A DNA stretch of 38,644 nucleotides from Acidimicrobiia bacterium (lineage in GTDB: Bacteria; Actinomycetota; Acidimicrobiia; IMCC26256; JAGNEX01), in contig JAGNEX010000005.1 in assembly GCA_018003035.1 (NCBI GenBank), positions 78,634 to 117,277 of the forward strand, in the 5' to 3' direction. Of this stretch, positions 25,414-34,248 are shown piece after piece. Position numbers and translations under genes: made by a program. How positions within the stretch are numbered: position 1 is the first letter of the stretch; every line of letters begins with the position of its first letter. The notes below the pieces were generated by a model. It was not told where the DNA came from and ran no database searches. It saw only the letters and a program-made list of their open reading frames with translations.

Positions 25414-26400
25414 TTACCGCGCCGCCACCATGATCGGCTCGAGATCGTCGAGTGAACCGACCTGGAACGGGACAGCCCCAAGGCCGACGATGATCGACTC
25501 GACGCCTAGGTCGCCCCACTGCCCCAGCTGGTCACGAACCTCTTCGACGGTGCCGACTAGGCGCCCCTTGCGCCAGTCAGCCAACGTCACTCCGTCGAGC
25601 ACACCGCTCGGCGTGTTGTCCTGAAGTCGTGCGAAACGTGCTGCCAGGTCGCTCTCTGACTCACCCACCAGCGCATACAGCCCGACGGTCCGACGGACCG
25701 ATTGGGGGTCACGGCCGCGCCGCTCGCACTGCGCACGCAACACGTCGAGTCGAGCTCGGTAGTCCTCGATGGTCCAGACCCAACAGGTGTTCCAGCCGTC
25801 TGCTCCTTCGGCAACAATGCCCAACAGGCGGTCACCCTTGCCTCCAACCCAGAGTGGCGGTCCTCCCGGTTGGGGGGACGGGGGCAGCGTGTACGCGCCT
25901 GAAAACTTGTTGCAGCGACCGTCGAAGTCGACCGGACCTGGCCCAAATAGCGCCCGAAGGCCTTGAAGGGACTCGGCCAACCGTTGCATCCGCTCACCAG
26001 TCGGAGGCATCTCAACCCCGCTCATGATGTAGTCGGGTTCGTACCAGCCAGCTCCGATGCCGAGTTCAAGACGTCCACTCATGATCGCGTCGGCGGTCGA
26101 AGCCTGTTTGGCGAGCATCGGCAGCGACCGGATGCCCTCACACAGCACGAGCGTGCCGAGGCGCACGTCTGGCACCATCTGACTCAAACCCACGAGGGTC
26201 GTCAGCGGCTCGAACGCCCCATAATCCCTGGGCTCCCCGCCGTACTTGACCAGGTCGAGGACGATGTGGTCAGACAGCCAGACACTCGAAACGCCTAGCA
26301 CCCGTGCCTGTTGGGCGTACTGGACGATGACCGGGTAGGTCAAAGGGTCCTGGCCCGGAACGGAATAGTCGTACTGTGGCAACGCGAAGCCGATGTCCAT
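25414..26400 (-). CDS. Luciferase-like (LLM) F420-type oxidoreductase
   Basis: A 328-residue TIM-barrel flavin- or F420-dependent oxidoreductase. Family marks are M-D-I-G-F-A-L-P-Q at the start, S-V-W-L-S-D-H-I-V, R-L-G-T-L-V-L, the S-G-R-L-E-L-G-I-G-A-G-W motif and G-P-P-L-W-V-G-G-K-G. In actinobacteria most such proteins use coenzyme F420, but FMN cannot be excluded; substrate unknown. ATG at 26400 is chosen over an in-frame start at 26502: TACCAT lies six bases upstream, consistent with a leaderless message. It is divergent from the formimidoyltransferase gene. Confidence 0.9.
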   Translation of the reverse strand: MDIGFALPQYDYSVPGQDPLTYPVIVQYAQQARVLGVSSVWLSDHIVLDLVKYGGEPRDYGAFEPLTTLVGLSQMVPDVRLGTLVLCEGIRSLPMLAKQASTADAIMSGRLELGIGAGWYEPDYIMSGVEMPPTGERMQRLAESLQGLRALFGPGPVDFDGRCNKFSGAYTLPPSPQPGGPPLWVGGKGDRLLGIVAEGADGWNTCWVWTIEDYRARLDVLRAQCERRGRDPQSVRRTVGLYALVGESESDLAARFARLQDNTPSGVLDGVTLADWRKGRLVGTVEEVRDQLGQWGDLGVESIIVGLGAVPFQVGSLDDLEPIMVAAR

Positions 26401-26406
26401 CGCCCG

Positions 26407-26412
26407 ATGGTA
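26407..26412 (-). promoter_or_regulatory. Candidate -10 box (TACCAT) of the LLM oxidoreductase gene
   Basis: TACCAT on the minus strand is followed by six bases and the ATG at 26400, as expected for a leaderless transcript. Confidence 0.4.
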
Positions 26413-26523
26413 CCGGCCACCACCTCGCGGAGGTCGGCCCAGCGGAGAGTTCGCGTCCGGCCGAGTGGACCCAGAACTCCACCGCCGAGGCGCCGTAACC
26501 AACCGACCTCGAAGGTGTCACAA

Positions 26524-27381
26524 GTGTTTGAAGCGGTGATCAATGTCTCTGAGGGGCGCGACCTTGACGCCATCGATCAGCTCAAAGAAGCCTGCGGCCG
26601 GGCGATGCTCGACGTCCACAGAGACGCCGACCACCACCGGAGCGTCTTCACCCTGGCTTCGCCATCCATCGACAAGGTCAACGTGGCGGCAAGGGCTTTG
26701 ACCACTGCTGCGATTGGCCTATTCGACCTGCGGTCTCACCAGGGAGTGCATCCCCGCATCGGCGTGGTCGACGTGGTTCCATTCGTAGCCCTCGACCCCC
26801 GACAAGCAGAGGTGGCACGGGCCGCTGCTCTCGCATTTGGCTCATGGGCCGGGACCGAGTTGGGAGTTCCGGTCTTCTTCTACGACGAAGCATCGACGCC
26901 CCGTCGCAGCCTCCCCGCGGTGCGGAGAGGGGCGTTCTCTGAGTGCGCACCAGACGTCGGACCTTCCGAGCCCCATGTCACAGCGGGGGCCATGGCCGTT
27001 GGAGCTCGCCAACCAATGGTGGCGATCAACCTCCTCACCGACTTGGCTCCCGGCCAGGCACGCTCGGTTGCCGAAACGGTCCGGGAATCTTCGGGGGGCG
27101 TTCGGGGTGTTCGAGCGCTCGCTTTTGAGACTCCGGCGCTGGGTGGTGTGCAGATCTCGATGAACCTGGTCGATCTGCCTGCGACCTCCACCGAGGATGC
27201 GTGCGAGGCGGTGCGGGCTCGAGTTGAGCGTCGCGGTGGACGCGTGATGGACATCGAGCTTGTGGGACTGGCGCCGCGCTCGGAGAGAGCGCGGTGGAGC
27301 GACGAGTTCAAACATCGATCGCAGATCGGTGATGAGTGCACCGTCGAAGGGCGTTACGAACTGCAGGCCGACTCTAGGTAA
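26524..27381 (+). CDS. Glutamate formimidoyltransferase
   Basis: A 285-residue protein matching the formimidoyltransferase part of FTCD: V-I-N-V-S-E-G-R-D at the start, D-V-H-R-D-A-D-H-H-R-S-V-F-T, then G-V-H-P-R-I-G-V-V-D-V-V-P-F and G-A-R-Q-P-M-V-A-I-N-L. It transfers the formimino group from N-formiminoglutamate to tetrahydrofolate, in histidine breakdown. The cyclodeaminase half is absent, and no hut genes are beside it. GTG at 26524 has GAAGG eight bases upstream; a second in-frame GTG at 26515 is possible but has no ribosome site. Confidence 0.92.
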   Translation: MFEAVINVSEGRDLDAIDQLKEACGRAMLDVHRDADHHRSVFTLASPSIDKVNVAARALTTAAIGLFDLRSHQGVHPRIGVVDVVPFVALDPRQAEVARAAALAFGSWAGTELGVPVFFYDEASTPRRSLPAVRRGAFSECAPDVGPSEPHVTAGAMAVGARQPMVAINLLTDLAPGQARSVAETVRESSGGVRGVRALAFETPALGGVQISMNLVDLPATSTEDACEAVRARVERRGGRVMDIELVGLAPRSERARWSDEFKHRSQIGDECTVEGRYELQADSR

Positions 27382-27448
27382 GACGGTCGGAACGGCAGGA
27401 GCCGCCCAGGGTTGCCGCCGCCGGTTCGTAGACGGGAGGAAGAAACCG

Positions 27449-27520
27449 ATGGAACGACGGAAAGGCCGACCGCGCCCGACCGGACCGGGATTGGGTTCAG
27501 ATGACGAAGTGCAGGGCTAG
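27449..27520 (+). CDS. Possible 23-residue basic small protein
   Basis: ATG at 27449 is preceded by GGGAGG nine bases upstream, one of the strongest ribosome sites in the window. The peptide begins M-E-R-R-K-G-R-P-R-P-T-G and ends with an acidic stretch. Its stop overlaps the end of the convergent WhiB gene. No homology is recognised; coding status is uncertain. Confidence 0.35.
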   Translation: MERRKGRPRPTGPGLGSDDEVQG

Positions 27521-27792
27521 CCGAGCGCTCGGCGCCGTGCGAGAGCGCGTTCACGGCGAATCCGTCGACGTTCGCGTTCGGACAAGCCACCCCAGATCCC
27601 GAATTTCTCTCCGTTCTGGAGCGCAAACTCGAGGCAATCCAGGCGAACCTCACAGCCCAGGCAGACGCCCTTTGCTTCTTTGGTCGATGCGCCGCGCTCA
27701 GGAAAAAACAGATCTGGGTCGACGCCCAGGCAGTTGGCAAACTTTCGCCACGAGGCCCCTTCGTTTCCTATGTCAGCGATGAGGTCCTGCAC
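27517..27792 (-). CDS. Second WhiB-family [4Fe-4S] transcription regulator
   Basis: A 91-residue WhiB-like protein with the same cysteine spacing as the first (C-x22-C-x2-C-x5-C), then F-G-I-W-G-G and a strongly basic C-terminus (S-E-R-E-R-R-R-I-R-R-E-R-A-L-A-R-R-R). GTG at 27792 is chosen because AAGGAG sits six bases upstream; the 57-residue upstream extension has a different character and no ribosome site. Two overlapping palindromes lie 122-148 bp upstream, between it and the GH2 gene. Its partner sigma factor cannot be seen. It converges with the formimidoyltransferase gene and a possible small ORF. Confidence 0.93.
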   Translation of the reverse strand: MQDLIADIGNEGASWRKFANCLGVDPDLFFPERGASTKEAKGVCLGCEVRLDCLEFALQNGEKFGIWGGLSERERRRIRRERALARRRALG

Positions 27793-27913
27793 TTGCGCTC
27801 CTTGCGACGGTCGATAGCAACGCCGCTCGTTTCGACTTTTGGGAAATGCGGCCTGACCATCCACAATGGAAGATCGGAGGCGTTGTAGGGTCGGCCGACG
27901 CACCCGTGCTCGC

Positions 27914-27940
27914 ACCTGTGTAGTTACAGGTATGTAACTA
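27914..27940. promoter_or_regulatory. Two overlapping palindromes between WhiB and GH2 genes
   Basis: TAGTTACA (27921-27928) and TGTAACTA (27933-27940) form a perfect 8-bp inverted repeat with a 4-base spacer. It overlaps ACCTGT (27914-27919) and ACAGGT (27926-27931), a perfect 6-bp repeat with a 6-base spacer. The two share bases 27921-27931 and, as RNA, could not both form. The region is probably an operator or a switchable leader. Confidence 0.6.
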
Positions 27941-27997
27941 TGGCCGCAAAGACCCCCCTGACGCAAGGCGCCAATACTGTTCTTTGGTCAACATCGC

Positions 27998-28003
27998 TAC
28001 CAT
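27998..28003 (+). promoter_or_regulatory. Candidate -10 box (TACCAT) of the GH2-type gene
   Basis: TACCAT is followed by seven bases and the ATG at 28011, fitting a leaderless transcript. The palindromes lie ~60-85 bp upstream of it. Confidence 0.45.
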
Positions 28004-28010
28004 CAGGGCA

Positions 28011-30416
28011 ATGGAAACGCCCCGACACGTAAGCCTTAATGGCGCCTGGCGGTTTCTCCCCGCCGACCCGGCGGTGGCTCCGTCGTTCTTTCTTCCCGAT
28101 TTCAGCGATGACGGCTGGGTATCGCTTCAGGTCCCTGGGCACCAACATCGCGAGTTTTCGGGGGCAGACACGCTCTTTGCCAGGCGTCAGTTGCCTCGAC
28201 CAACCCTGGATGAGGGCGAGCGGGCCTGGCTCCGGTTCGACGGCATCTATGCCGATGGCGATGTTTGGGTCGACGGCCGTTACCTGGGTACAACCTCTGG
28301 CCCCTACACGACCCACGTCTTTGAGATCACCGATGAGGTCTCTAGTGGTTCTGGGCCTCTGACCGTAGCCCTCGAGGTCACCTCGATTCTCCCCAGCGAC
28401 TTTGACCACAAGCGGGTCATCGCCGGCGCCCTCACCGACGGGCAGTTCTTCCCGCTCGGATTACAGCCCGGCGGAATTTGGGGTTCGGTGGCGATCGACA
28501 TAACGGGGTCGGTCCGCATTGCGACCTGCCGAACCACGTGCACAGTCGCCAACGATCGACTGGGACGCTTGCGTCTGGACCTCGTGCTCGACCATCCAGG
28601 CCGCCCGGAACCACCCCAGAACGTTGACGCGGGCGAGTCGGTAGATACGAGCGCTTCCTCCGAACCCGACGTGGCCGATCGGCTTGACGCTGCCGAACCC
28701 GGTGACCACCAAGAGGCCTCAACGGCAGCGAGCGGCGCCGCGGACCACAGCGACGACGGTGACGTGCCCCCGGCCACCGGCGACCTTGAACGCGAGGTGA
28801 GCTCGCACCAGTCCGGCGGATCGGTGGTCCACCTGGCCGCTTCGATCTCCATCGACGATCGCCTCGTCGAGTTTTCTCGCGAGGTCACCCTGGGCAGCGG
28901 ACAAACCCGCCTGCGCTGGGATCTGGACATGCAGCGCCCGCCGCTTTGGTGGCCTTGGCGACTCGGGGAACAACCGATTGGCGTGACCGAAGTCACCGTC
29001 GCTTACGAGGGGGCGATCACGGATCGAGCGTTCCGAACCGCGGCGTTTCGGACGGTCGAGGCCGAAGACTTCCGCTTCAAGATAAACGGCGAGCCGTTCT
29101 TCTTTATGGGGGCTGCCCAAGGCCCGTTGGGACCGTATGCAGTCGAAATCTCCGATCGTCAAGCCGCCGACGTTGTCGAGCGAGCTCGCGACTGCCGACT
29201 GGATCTTCTGCGAATCCACACCCACATCGCGCCGTCTGCCTTGTACGACGAAGCTGACCGTTTGGGCGTCCTTTTGTGGCAGGACTTTCCCGCTCAGGGC
29301 GGTTACGCGTCGCAGGTCAAGGACCAGGCCGTCACGCAAGCGGTCGCCATGATCGACCAGCTTGCCGATCATCCATCAATCATCACCTGGTGTGCCCGCA
29401 ACGAATCCACACTGCGGCTCCGAACCCACGACGATCCCGAGCTGGGTGTTCCGAAGGCAAACCTCAGCGCCATCGCACGACTAGGCGCCTCTGGATTGCC
29501 GTCGATGCAGCGCCTGCGGTTCGACAGGGCCGTCAGTCGGGCGATGCAGATGGCCGACCCCACCCGACCTGTAGATCCGCATTCAGGAGTTGTCCCTGGC
29601 GCTTCGTCGCCCGGCACCGACCTGCACTCACCGTTTGGTTGGGCCCTCGGCCATATGGCTGACCTGGCAGAGACCATCAGACAATGGCCACGGCTCGGCC
29701 GCTGTGTCGGTTCGTTTGGAAGCGCCGCGGTACCCCAGAGCGACCAGTTTGCACATCCGGAGCGGTGGCCCTGGCTCGACTGGGCCGAACTGTCCAAGGA
29801 CCACCTTTTCGAGCAGGCGGTGTTCCATCGACGATTCCCCGAAGCGCATTTCCACACCTTTGACCAGTGGCGCCGAGAATCGCAGCGATACCAGGCAAAC
29901 CTGGTGCAGTTGCAGATCGAAGATCTGCGGCGGATCCGTTGGTCCCCGACCGGCGGGTTCATCTATCGGAACTTTCAGGACGGTCAGCCAGCAATCTCTG
30001 GAGCGCTGATCGATCACACCGGGCGCGCCAAACCGGCGCTGAAGGCGCTGAAGGCGTCGTGTCGAACCATCCTTCCGATGCTCGACTTGAGGTCCGGCGC
30101 CGTCCACGTCGCCAACGAATCGACGGTCGACATCGCGGGAGCGCGACTCGACGTGTATCGCCACCAAGGGTCTCGGGCCACGTCGACCAGAAGATTGATC
30201 GCAAGGTGGCGGGGCACGATGCCTGGCAGCAGCGTGACGTTCGTCGGGATGCTTCCCCTCGAGTTCATCGAATCGATCGACCTGTCGCGCGGCGGACCCG
30301 ACGATCGGATTTTCACCGTCGTTCTCGACACTGGTGACGGGGACCCGATCGAGCATTCCTACACGCGTTCACTCCTGTCAGATTTGGGTGCACGAGCAGC
30401 TATCCCGCTGCCCTAA
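28011..30416 (+). CDS. Glycoside hydrolase family 2 (beta-mannosidase-like) protein, nucleophile not conserved
   Basis: An 801-residue protein with GH2 order: sugar-binding jelly-roll (L-N-G-A-W-R-F...W-L-R-F-D-G-I-Y-A-D-G-D-V-W-V-D-G), immunoglobulin-like domain and TIM barrel. The acid/base Glu is present in W-C-A-R-N-E465-S. Where mannosidases have V-S-E-F-G, this has V-G-S568-F-G, so the nucleophilic Glu appears lost. A Ser/Asp/Glu-rich insert of ~65 residues (~200-268) interrupts the immunoglobulin-like domain, an unusual place for it. No signal peptide is seen. ATG at 28011 fits a leaderless start (TTG at 27984 is in frame but less likely). Substrate unknown; it may bind rather than cleave sugars. 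Confidence 0.85.
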   Translation: METPRHVSLNGAWRFLPADPAVAPSFFLPDFSDDGWVSLQVPGHQHREFSGADTLFARRQLPRPTLDEGERAWLRFDGIYADGDVWVDGRYLGTTSGPYTTHVFEITDEVSSGSGPLTVALEVTSILPSDFDHKRVIAGALTDGQFFPLGLQPGGIWGSVAIDITGSVRIATCRTTCTVANDRLGRLRLDLVLDHPGRPEPPQNVDAGESVDTSASSEPDVADRLDAAEPGDHQEASTAASGAADHSDDGDVPPATGDLEREVSSHQSGGSVVHLAASISIDDRLVEFSREVTLGSGQTRLRWDLDMQRPPLWWPWRLGEQPIGVTEVTVAYEGAITDRAFRTAAFRTVEAEDFRFKINGEPFFFMGAAQGPLGPYAVEISDRQAADVVERARDCRLDLLRIHTHIAPSALYDEADRLGVLLWQDFPAQGGYASQVKDQAVTQAVAMIDQLADHPSIITWCARNESTLRLRTHDDPELGVPKANLSAIARLGASGLPSMQRLRFDRAVSRAMQMADPTRPVDPHSGVVPGASSPGTDLHSPFGWALGHMADLAETIRQWPRLGRCVGSFGSAAVPQSDQFAHPERWPWLDWAELSKDHLFEQAVFHRRFPEAHFHTFDQWRRESQRYQANLVQLQIEDLRRIRWSPTGGFIYRNFQDGQPAISGALIDHTGRAKPALKALKASCRTILPMLDLRSGAVHVANESTVDIAGARLDVYRHQGSRATSTRRLIARWRGTMPGSSVTFVGMLPLEFIESIDLSRGGPDDRIFTVVLDTGDGDPIEHSYTRSLLSDLGARAAIPLP

Positions 30417-30592
30417 CGCGACCCGACCCGGCGGTATCGCCCCGAACACAGGCCCTCTACGGGCGAATTCATGGTGCGTGCTGAGTCGGCGGTAGGTTCG
30501 TGTGGTACAGGACGGCGGCTGCTCGCCTTACGGCGTCACAACATCGCGTTGCGCGCGGCCAACATTTTTTGATGACGAGAGGCCCGTTGCAC

Positions 30593-31345
30593 ATGAGCCA
30601 GACGACCTCCGACCGGGCGCGAGCTGCGCGCCACGTCGAACCGATCAAGCCCCCGAAAAAGGGCAAAGGCTCCGTCGTGGGCTTTTACCAGACGTCGATC
30701 GGCAAGAAGTACGTCATGGCCGTCACGGGCATCTTGCTGCTCGGCTTTGTCTTCTTCCACATGATCGGCAACCTCAAGATCTACCTCGGTCAGGAAGACC
30801 TCAATCACTACGCAGAGTTTTTGCGTGAGCTGCTTGTCCCGATCGTGCCGAGGACGGTGGTGCTCTGGCTGATGCGGATCGGGTTGACCGTGGCGTTCGT
30901 CCTGCACATTCACGCCGCGTACACCTTGACGATCCTCAACAAGAAGGCTCGACCAGTCGCTTATCAGTCACCTCGTGACTATCAAGTGGCCGACTATGCA
31001 GCTCGGACGATGCGCTACACCGGCATCATCGTGTTGCTATACCTCATCTACCACTTGATGCAGCTGACCTGGGGCGTCGGCGGGACCGAGTTCGAACGCG
31101 GCGACGCGTATGAGAACGTGGTCAACGGCTTCAGCAACGTGCCGGTCGCCCTCGTCTACATCGTGGCCAACATTGCGTTGGGAGTCCACATCTTTCACGG
31201 CGCGTGGAGCCTGTTTCAGTCCCTCGGACTCAACAACCCGCGCTTCAACGAGTGGCGCCGGTACTTCGCAATCGCACTGTCCGCGATCATCACGATCGGC
31301 AACGTCAGCTTCCCGATCGCCGTCTTGACGGGAATCGTCAGCTAG
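30593..31345 (+). CDS. sdhC: Succinate dehydrogenase cytochrome b subunit (SdhC, b558 type)
   Basis: A 250-residue integral membrane subunit with five hydrophobic helices and histidines suited to bind two hemes: F-F-H-M-I-G-N, F-V-L-H-I-H-A-A-Y, L-I-Y-H-L-M-Q-L and G-V-H-I-F-H-G-A-W. This single-chain diheme form belongs to type B enzymes that work with menaquinone. It passes electrons from the Fe-S subunit to quinone. The ATG at 30593 (M-S-Q-T-T) follows GAGAGG 11 bases upstream; ATG at 30572 is an alternative. It leads sdhCAB, and there is no sdhD, as expected. Confidence 0.93.
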   Translation: MSQTTSDRARAARHVEPIKPPKKGKGSVVGFYQTSIGKKYVMAVTGILLLGFVFFHMIGNLKIYLGQEDLNHYAEFLRELLVPIVPRTVVLWLMRIGLTVAFVLHIHAAYTLTILNKKARPVAYQSPRDYQVADYAARTMRYTGIIVLLYLIYHLMQLTWGVGGTEFERGDAYENVVNGFSNVPVALVYIVANIALGVHIFHGAWSLFQSLGLNNPRFNEWRRYFAIALSAIITIGNVSFPIAVLTGIVS

Positions 31346-31406
31346 TAGCCGACGGCTTGGACCGAACGGTTTCTGACGCACGCTCACAGATAAGAAAGAC
31401 ACGTTG

Positions 31407-33323
31407 ATGCAACTCGATTCGGGAGTTCCCGCAGGGGCCATCGAGAACCGATGGGATGACCACCGCTTCGATATGAAGCTGGTGAACCCATCCAACAAGC
31501 GGAAGTTCAGGGTCATCGTCGTCGGGACGGGACTTGCTGGCGCCTCCGCGGCGGCAACCCTTGCCGAACTGGGCTACAAGGTCGACGTCTTCACCTTCCA
31601 CGACTCGCCACGCCGAGCCCACTCCATCGCCGCGCAAGGTGGAATCAACGCCGCGAAGAACTACCAAAACGACGGCGACTCGATCTACCGACTCTTCTAC
31701 GACACCGTCAAAGGTGGCGACTTCCGTTCTCGCGAGTCGAACGTGTACCGGCTGGCGCAGGTGTCGGTCGACATCATCGATCAATGCACCGCTCAGGGTG
31801 TCCCATTCGCCCGCGATTACGGCGGCTTGCTCGCCAACCGATCCTTCGGTGGGGCCCAGGTGTCCCGCACCTTCTACGCGCGCGGACAGACCGGGCAGCA
31901 GTTGCTCCTCGGCGCCTACCAGGCGTTGGCTGCGCAAATCTCGACTGGCAAGGTCACACTGCACAACCGAGTCGAGATGCTCGACGTCGTCGTCAAGGAC
32001 GGCCGAGCCGTAGGCATCATCACGCGCGACCTGTTGACCGGTGAGGTCAACTCGCATTCGGCTCACGCCGTTGTGCTGGCAACCGGCGGGTACTCGAACG
32101 TCTACTACCTGTCGACCAATGCCATGGCCTGCAATGTGACCGCAGCTTGGCGTGCACACCGCAAGGGCGCGGCGTTCGCCAACCCATGCTTCACCCAGAT
32201 CCACCCGACGTGCATCCCAGCATCGGACGAGTTCCAGTCCAAGCTGACCTTGATGTCTGAGTCGCTCCGGAACGACGGCCGCATCTGGGTCCCGAAGCGA
32301 CCAGGAGACGACCGCAAGGCTTCCGACATACCTGAAGACGAGCGCGACTATTACCTCGAGCGTCGCTACCCAGCGTTCGGGAACCTGGTGCCTCGCGACG
32401 TTGCATCACGCGCCGCCAAACTCGAAGTGGATGCGGGTAAGGGAGTCGGTCCGCTGCGCAACGGGGTGTACCTCGACTTTGGGCACGCAATCGCCCGGGA
32501 CGGACGCGCAGCGGTCGTCGAGCGCTACAGCAACCTGTTCGAAATGTACGAGCGCATCACGGGTGAAGACCCAGAACAGACCCCCATGCGCATCTACCCC
32601 GCTCCTCACTACACCATGGGCGGTCTCTGGGTTGACTACAACCTGCAGACCACCGTGCCGGGCTTGTTCGCCCTTGGCGAAGCGAACTTCTCCGACCATG
32701 GGGCAAACCGCTTGGGCGCTTCTGCCCTTATGCAAGGTTTGGCCGACGGCTACTTCGTGATTCCCTACACCCTGGGCAACTACCTGTCAGCGTTCCTTGG
32801 CAAAGACCCAGTTTCGACAGATGACCCGGCCTTTACCGAGGCCCGCCAAGAGGTCGACAACCGAACGGAACGCTTCTTGTCGATCCGCGGATCACGTTCC
32901 GTCGACTGGTTCCACCGTGAACTCGGCAAGATCATGCTCGACAAGTGCGGAATGTCCCGCTCGGCAGAAGGGCTCAACCAGGCCCTGGCAGAGATTCCCG
33001 CGCTGCGTGACGAGTTCTGGTCTGACGTTCGGGTGTTGGGCGGAAGCCAAGGCTTCAACCAGGCCCTCGAACGCGCCGGCCGAGTCGCAGACTTCTTCGA
33101 ACTCGCCGAACTGATGTGCATCGACGCCTTGAACCGAAACGAGTCCTGCGGCGGTCACTTCCGCGAGGAATACGCGATGGAGGACGGCGAAGCCAAACGC
33201 GACGACGAGCATTACCAGTACGTCGCTGCCTGGGAGTTCACCGGCGACACGGCCAACCCGCAGCTGCACAAAGAGCCGCTGAACTTTGAGTACGTCCACC
33301 CCGCGACCCGCAGCTACAAGTAG
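31407..33323 (+). CDS. sdhA: Succinate dehydrogenase flavoprotein subunit SdhA
   Basis: A 638-residue flavoprotein that oxidises succinate using covalent FAD. N-terminal dinucleotide motif [12 protein letters not shown]; the FAD-linking His is in [13 protein letters not shown]. Substrate and C-terminal motifs are conserved: Q-I-H-P-T-C, and [11 protein letters not shown] followed by [13 protein letters not shown]. The type B features ([16 protein letters not shown]) agree with the SdhC type. The ATG at 31407 has a preceding in-frame TTG at 31404; the start is unsure by one codon. It is nine bases upstream of sdhB. Confidence 0.97.
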   Translation: MQLDSGVPAGAIENRWDDHRFDMKLVNPSNKRKFRVIVVGTGLAGASAAATLAELGYKVDVFTFHDSPRRAHSIAAQGGINAAKNYQNDGDSIYRLFYDTVKGGDFRSRESNVYRLAQVSVDIIDQCTAQGVPFARDYGGLLANRSFGGAQVSRTFYARGQTGQQLLLGAYQALAAQISTGKVTLHNRVEMLDVVVKDGRAVGIITRDLLTGEVNSHSAHAVVLATGGYSNVYYLSTNAMACNVTAAWRAHRKGAAFANPCFTQIHPTCIPASDEFQSKLTLMSESLRNDGRIWVPKRPGDDRKASDIPEDERDYYLERRYPAFGNLVPRDVASRAAKLEVDAGKGVGPLRNGVYLDFGHAIARDGRAAVVERYSNLFEMYERITGEDPEQTPMRIYPAPHYTMGGLWVDYNLQTTVPGLFALGEANFSDHGANRLGASALMQGLADGYFVIPYTLGNYLSAFLGKDPVSTDDPAFTEARQEVDNRTERFLSIRGSRSVDWFHRELGKIMLDKCGMSRSAEGLNQALAEIPALRDEFWSDVRVLGGSQGFNQALERAGRVADFFELAELMCIDALNRNESCGGHFREEYAMEDGEAKRDDEHYQYVAAWEFTGDTANPQLHKEPLNFEYVHPATRSYK

Positions 33324-33332
33324 GAGACCGCA

Positions 33333-34094
33333 GTGAAACTCACTCTGAAAATCTGGCGCCAAGCGGGCCCGAAGGACAAGGGTCAGTTCGAGACTCACCA
33401 ACTGGATGACATCTCCGAAGAGATGTCCTTCCTTGAGATGCTCGACATTCTGAACGAGCGGCTCAACCAAGAAGGCGTCGAAGAGATCGCGTTCGATCAC
33501 GACTGCCGTGAAGGCATCTGCGGAACGTGTTCGCTGATGATCAACGGTCAGGCCCACGGACCCCAGCGTGGCACCGCGACCTGCCAGCTTCACATGCGCA
33601 AGTTCAACGACGGGGACACCATCGTCATCGAGCCCTGGCGCGCCGAGGCCTTCCCGATCATTCGAGACCTAGTTGTCAACCGCTCGGCCTTCGACCGAAT
33701 CATCGAAGCTGGGGGCTACGTAACGGCACCGACGGGCTCGCCACAGGACGCCAACGACATCTTGGTGCCGAAAGAGGCCGCCGACGCAGCCATGGACGCT
33801 GCTGCTTGTATCGGGTGTGGGGCCTGCGTTGCGGCCTGTCCGAACGGAGCGGCACAGCTGTTCACCTCGGCGAAGCTCGCCCACCTCAATCTGCTTCCGC
33901 AAGGCCAGCCAGAGCGTCTGAAGCGAACCGAAGCAATGGTCGATGTCATGGACCAGTACTTCGGATCCTGCACCAACTACGGAGAGTGCGAGGCGGCCTG
34001 CCCGAAGAGCATCTCGATCGACTTCATCGCCTTGATGAACCGCGACTTTGCTGCATCGAAGTTGCGTTCCCGCCGCCTTTCCGGCCAACGGTAG
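33333..34094 (+). CDS. sdhB: Succinate dehydrogenase iron-sulfur subunit SdhB
   Basis: A 253-residue subunit with three clusters. The plant-type [2Fe-2S] site is C-R-E-G-I-C-G-T-C...C; the second domain has [12 protein letters not shown] for [4Fe-4S] and [3Fe-4S] together with [13 protein letters not shown]. It carries electrons from FAD to heme and menaquinone. GTG at 33333 is directly preceded by GGAG-N6. It ends the sdhCAB operon; 91 bases follow before the next promoter-like box, with no strong terminator seen. Confidence 0.97.
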   Translation: MKLTLKIWRQAGPKDKGQFETHQLDDISEEMSFLEMLDILNERLNQEGVEEIAFDHDCREGICGTCSLMINGQAHGPQRGTATCQLHMRKFNDGDTIVIEPWRAEAFPIIRDLVVNRSAFDRIIEAGGYVTAPTGSPQDANDILVPKEAADAAMDAAACIGCGACVAACPNGAAQLFTSAKLAHLNLLPQGQPERLKRTEAMVDVMDQYFGSCTNYGECEAACPKSISIDFIALMNRDFAASKLRSRRLSGQR

Positions 34095-34172
34095 CGAGAG
34101 CGGCTGACCTCCTCGGCCTCCCAGAGTGCCGGGGCTGCGCTAAGTGACACGGGGCTTCGGCCTGAGCGGCGG

Positions 34173-34248
34173 TAGCCTTCCACCCGTGTTAGTGCATGGA
34201 AGCACCGATAAGCGTCCGCGCGACGGAGTCCAGTGGCGTGAGACGTAA
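34173..34248 (+). promoter_or_regulatory. -10 box and possible 20-codon leaderless upstream ORF
   Basis: TAGCCT (34173-34178) is seven bases before a GTG at 34186, the leaderless spacing seen elsewhere. That GTG opens a 20-codon frame ending TAA at 34246-34248, which runs past the GTG at 34238 proposed as the start of the lipoprotein gene. The two frames overlap, so translation could be coupled. The short frame may also be chance. Confidence 0.35.
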
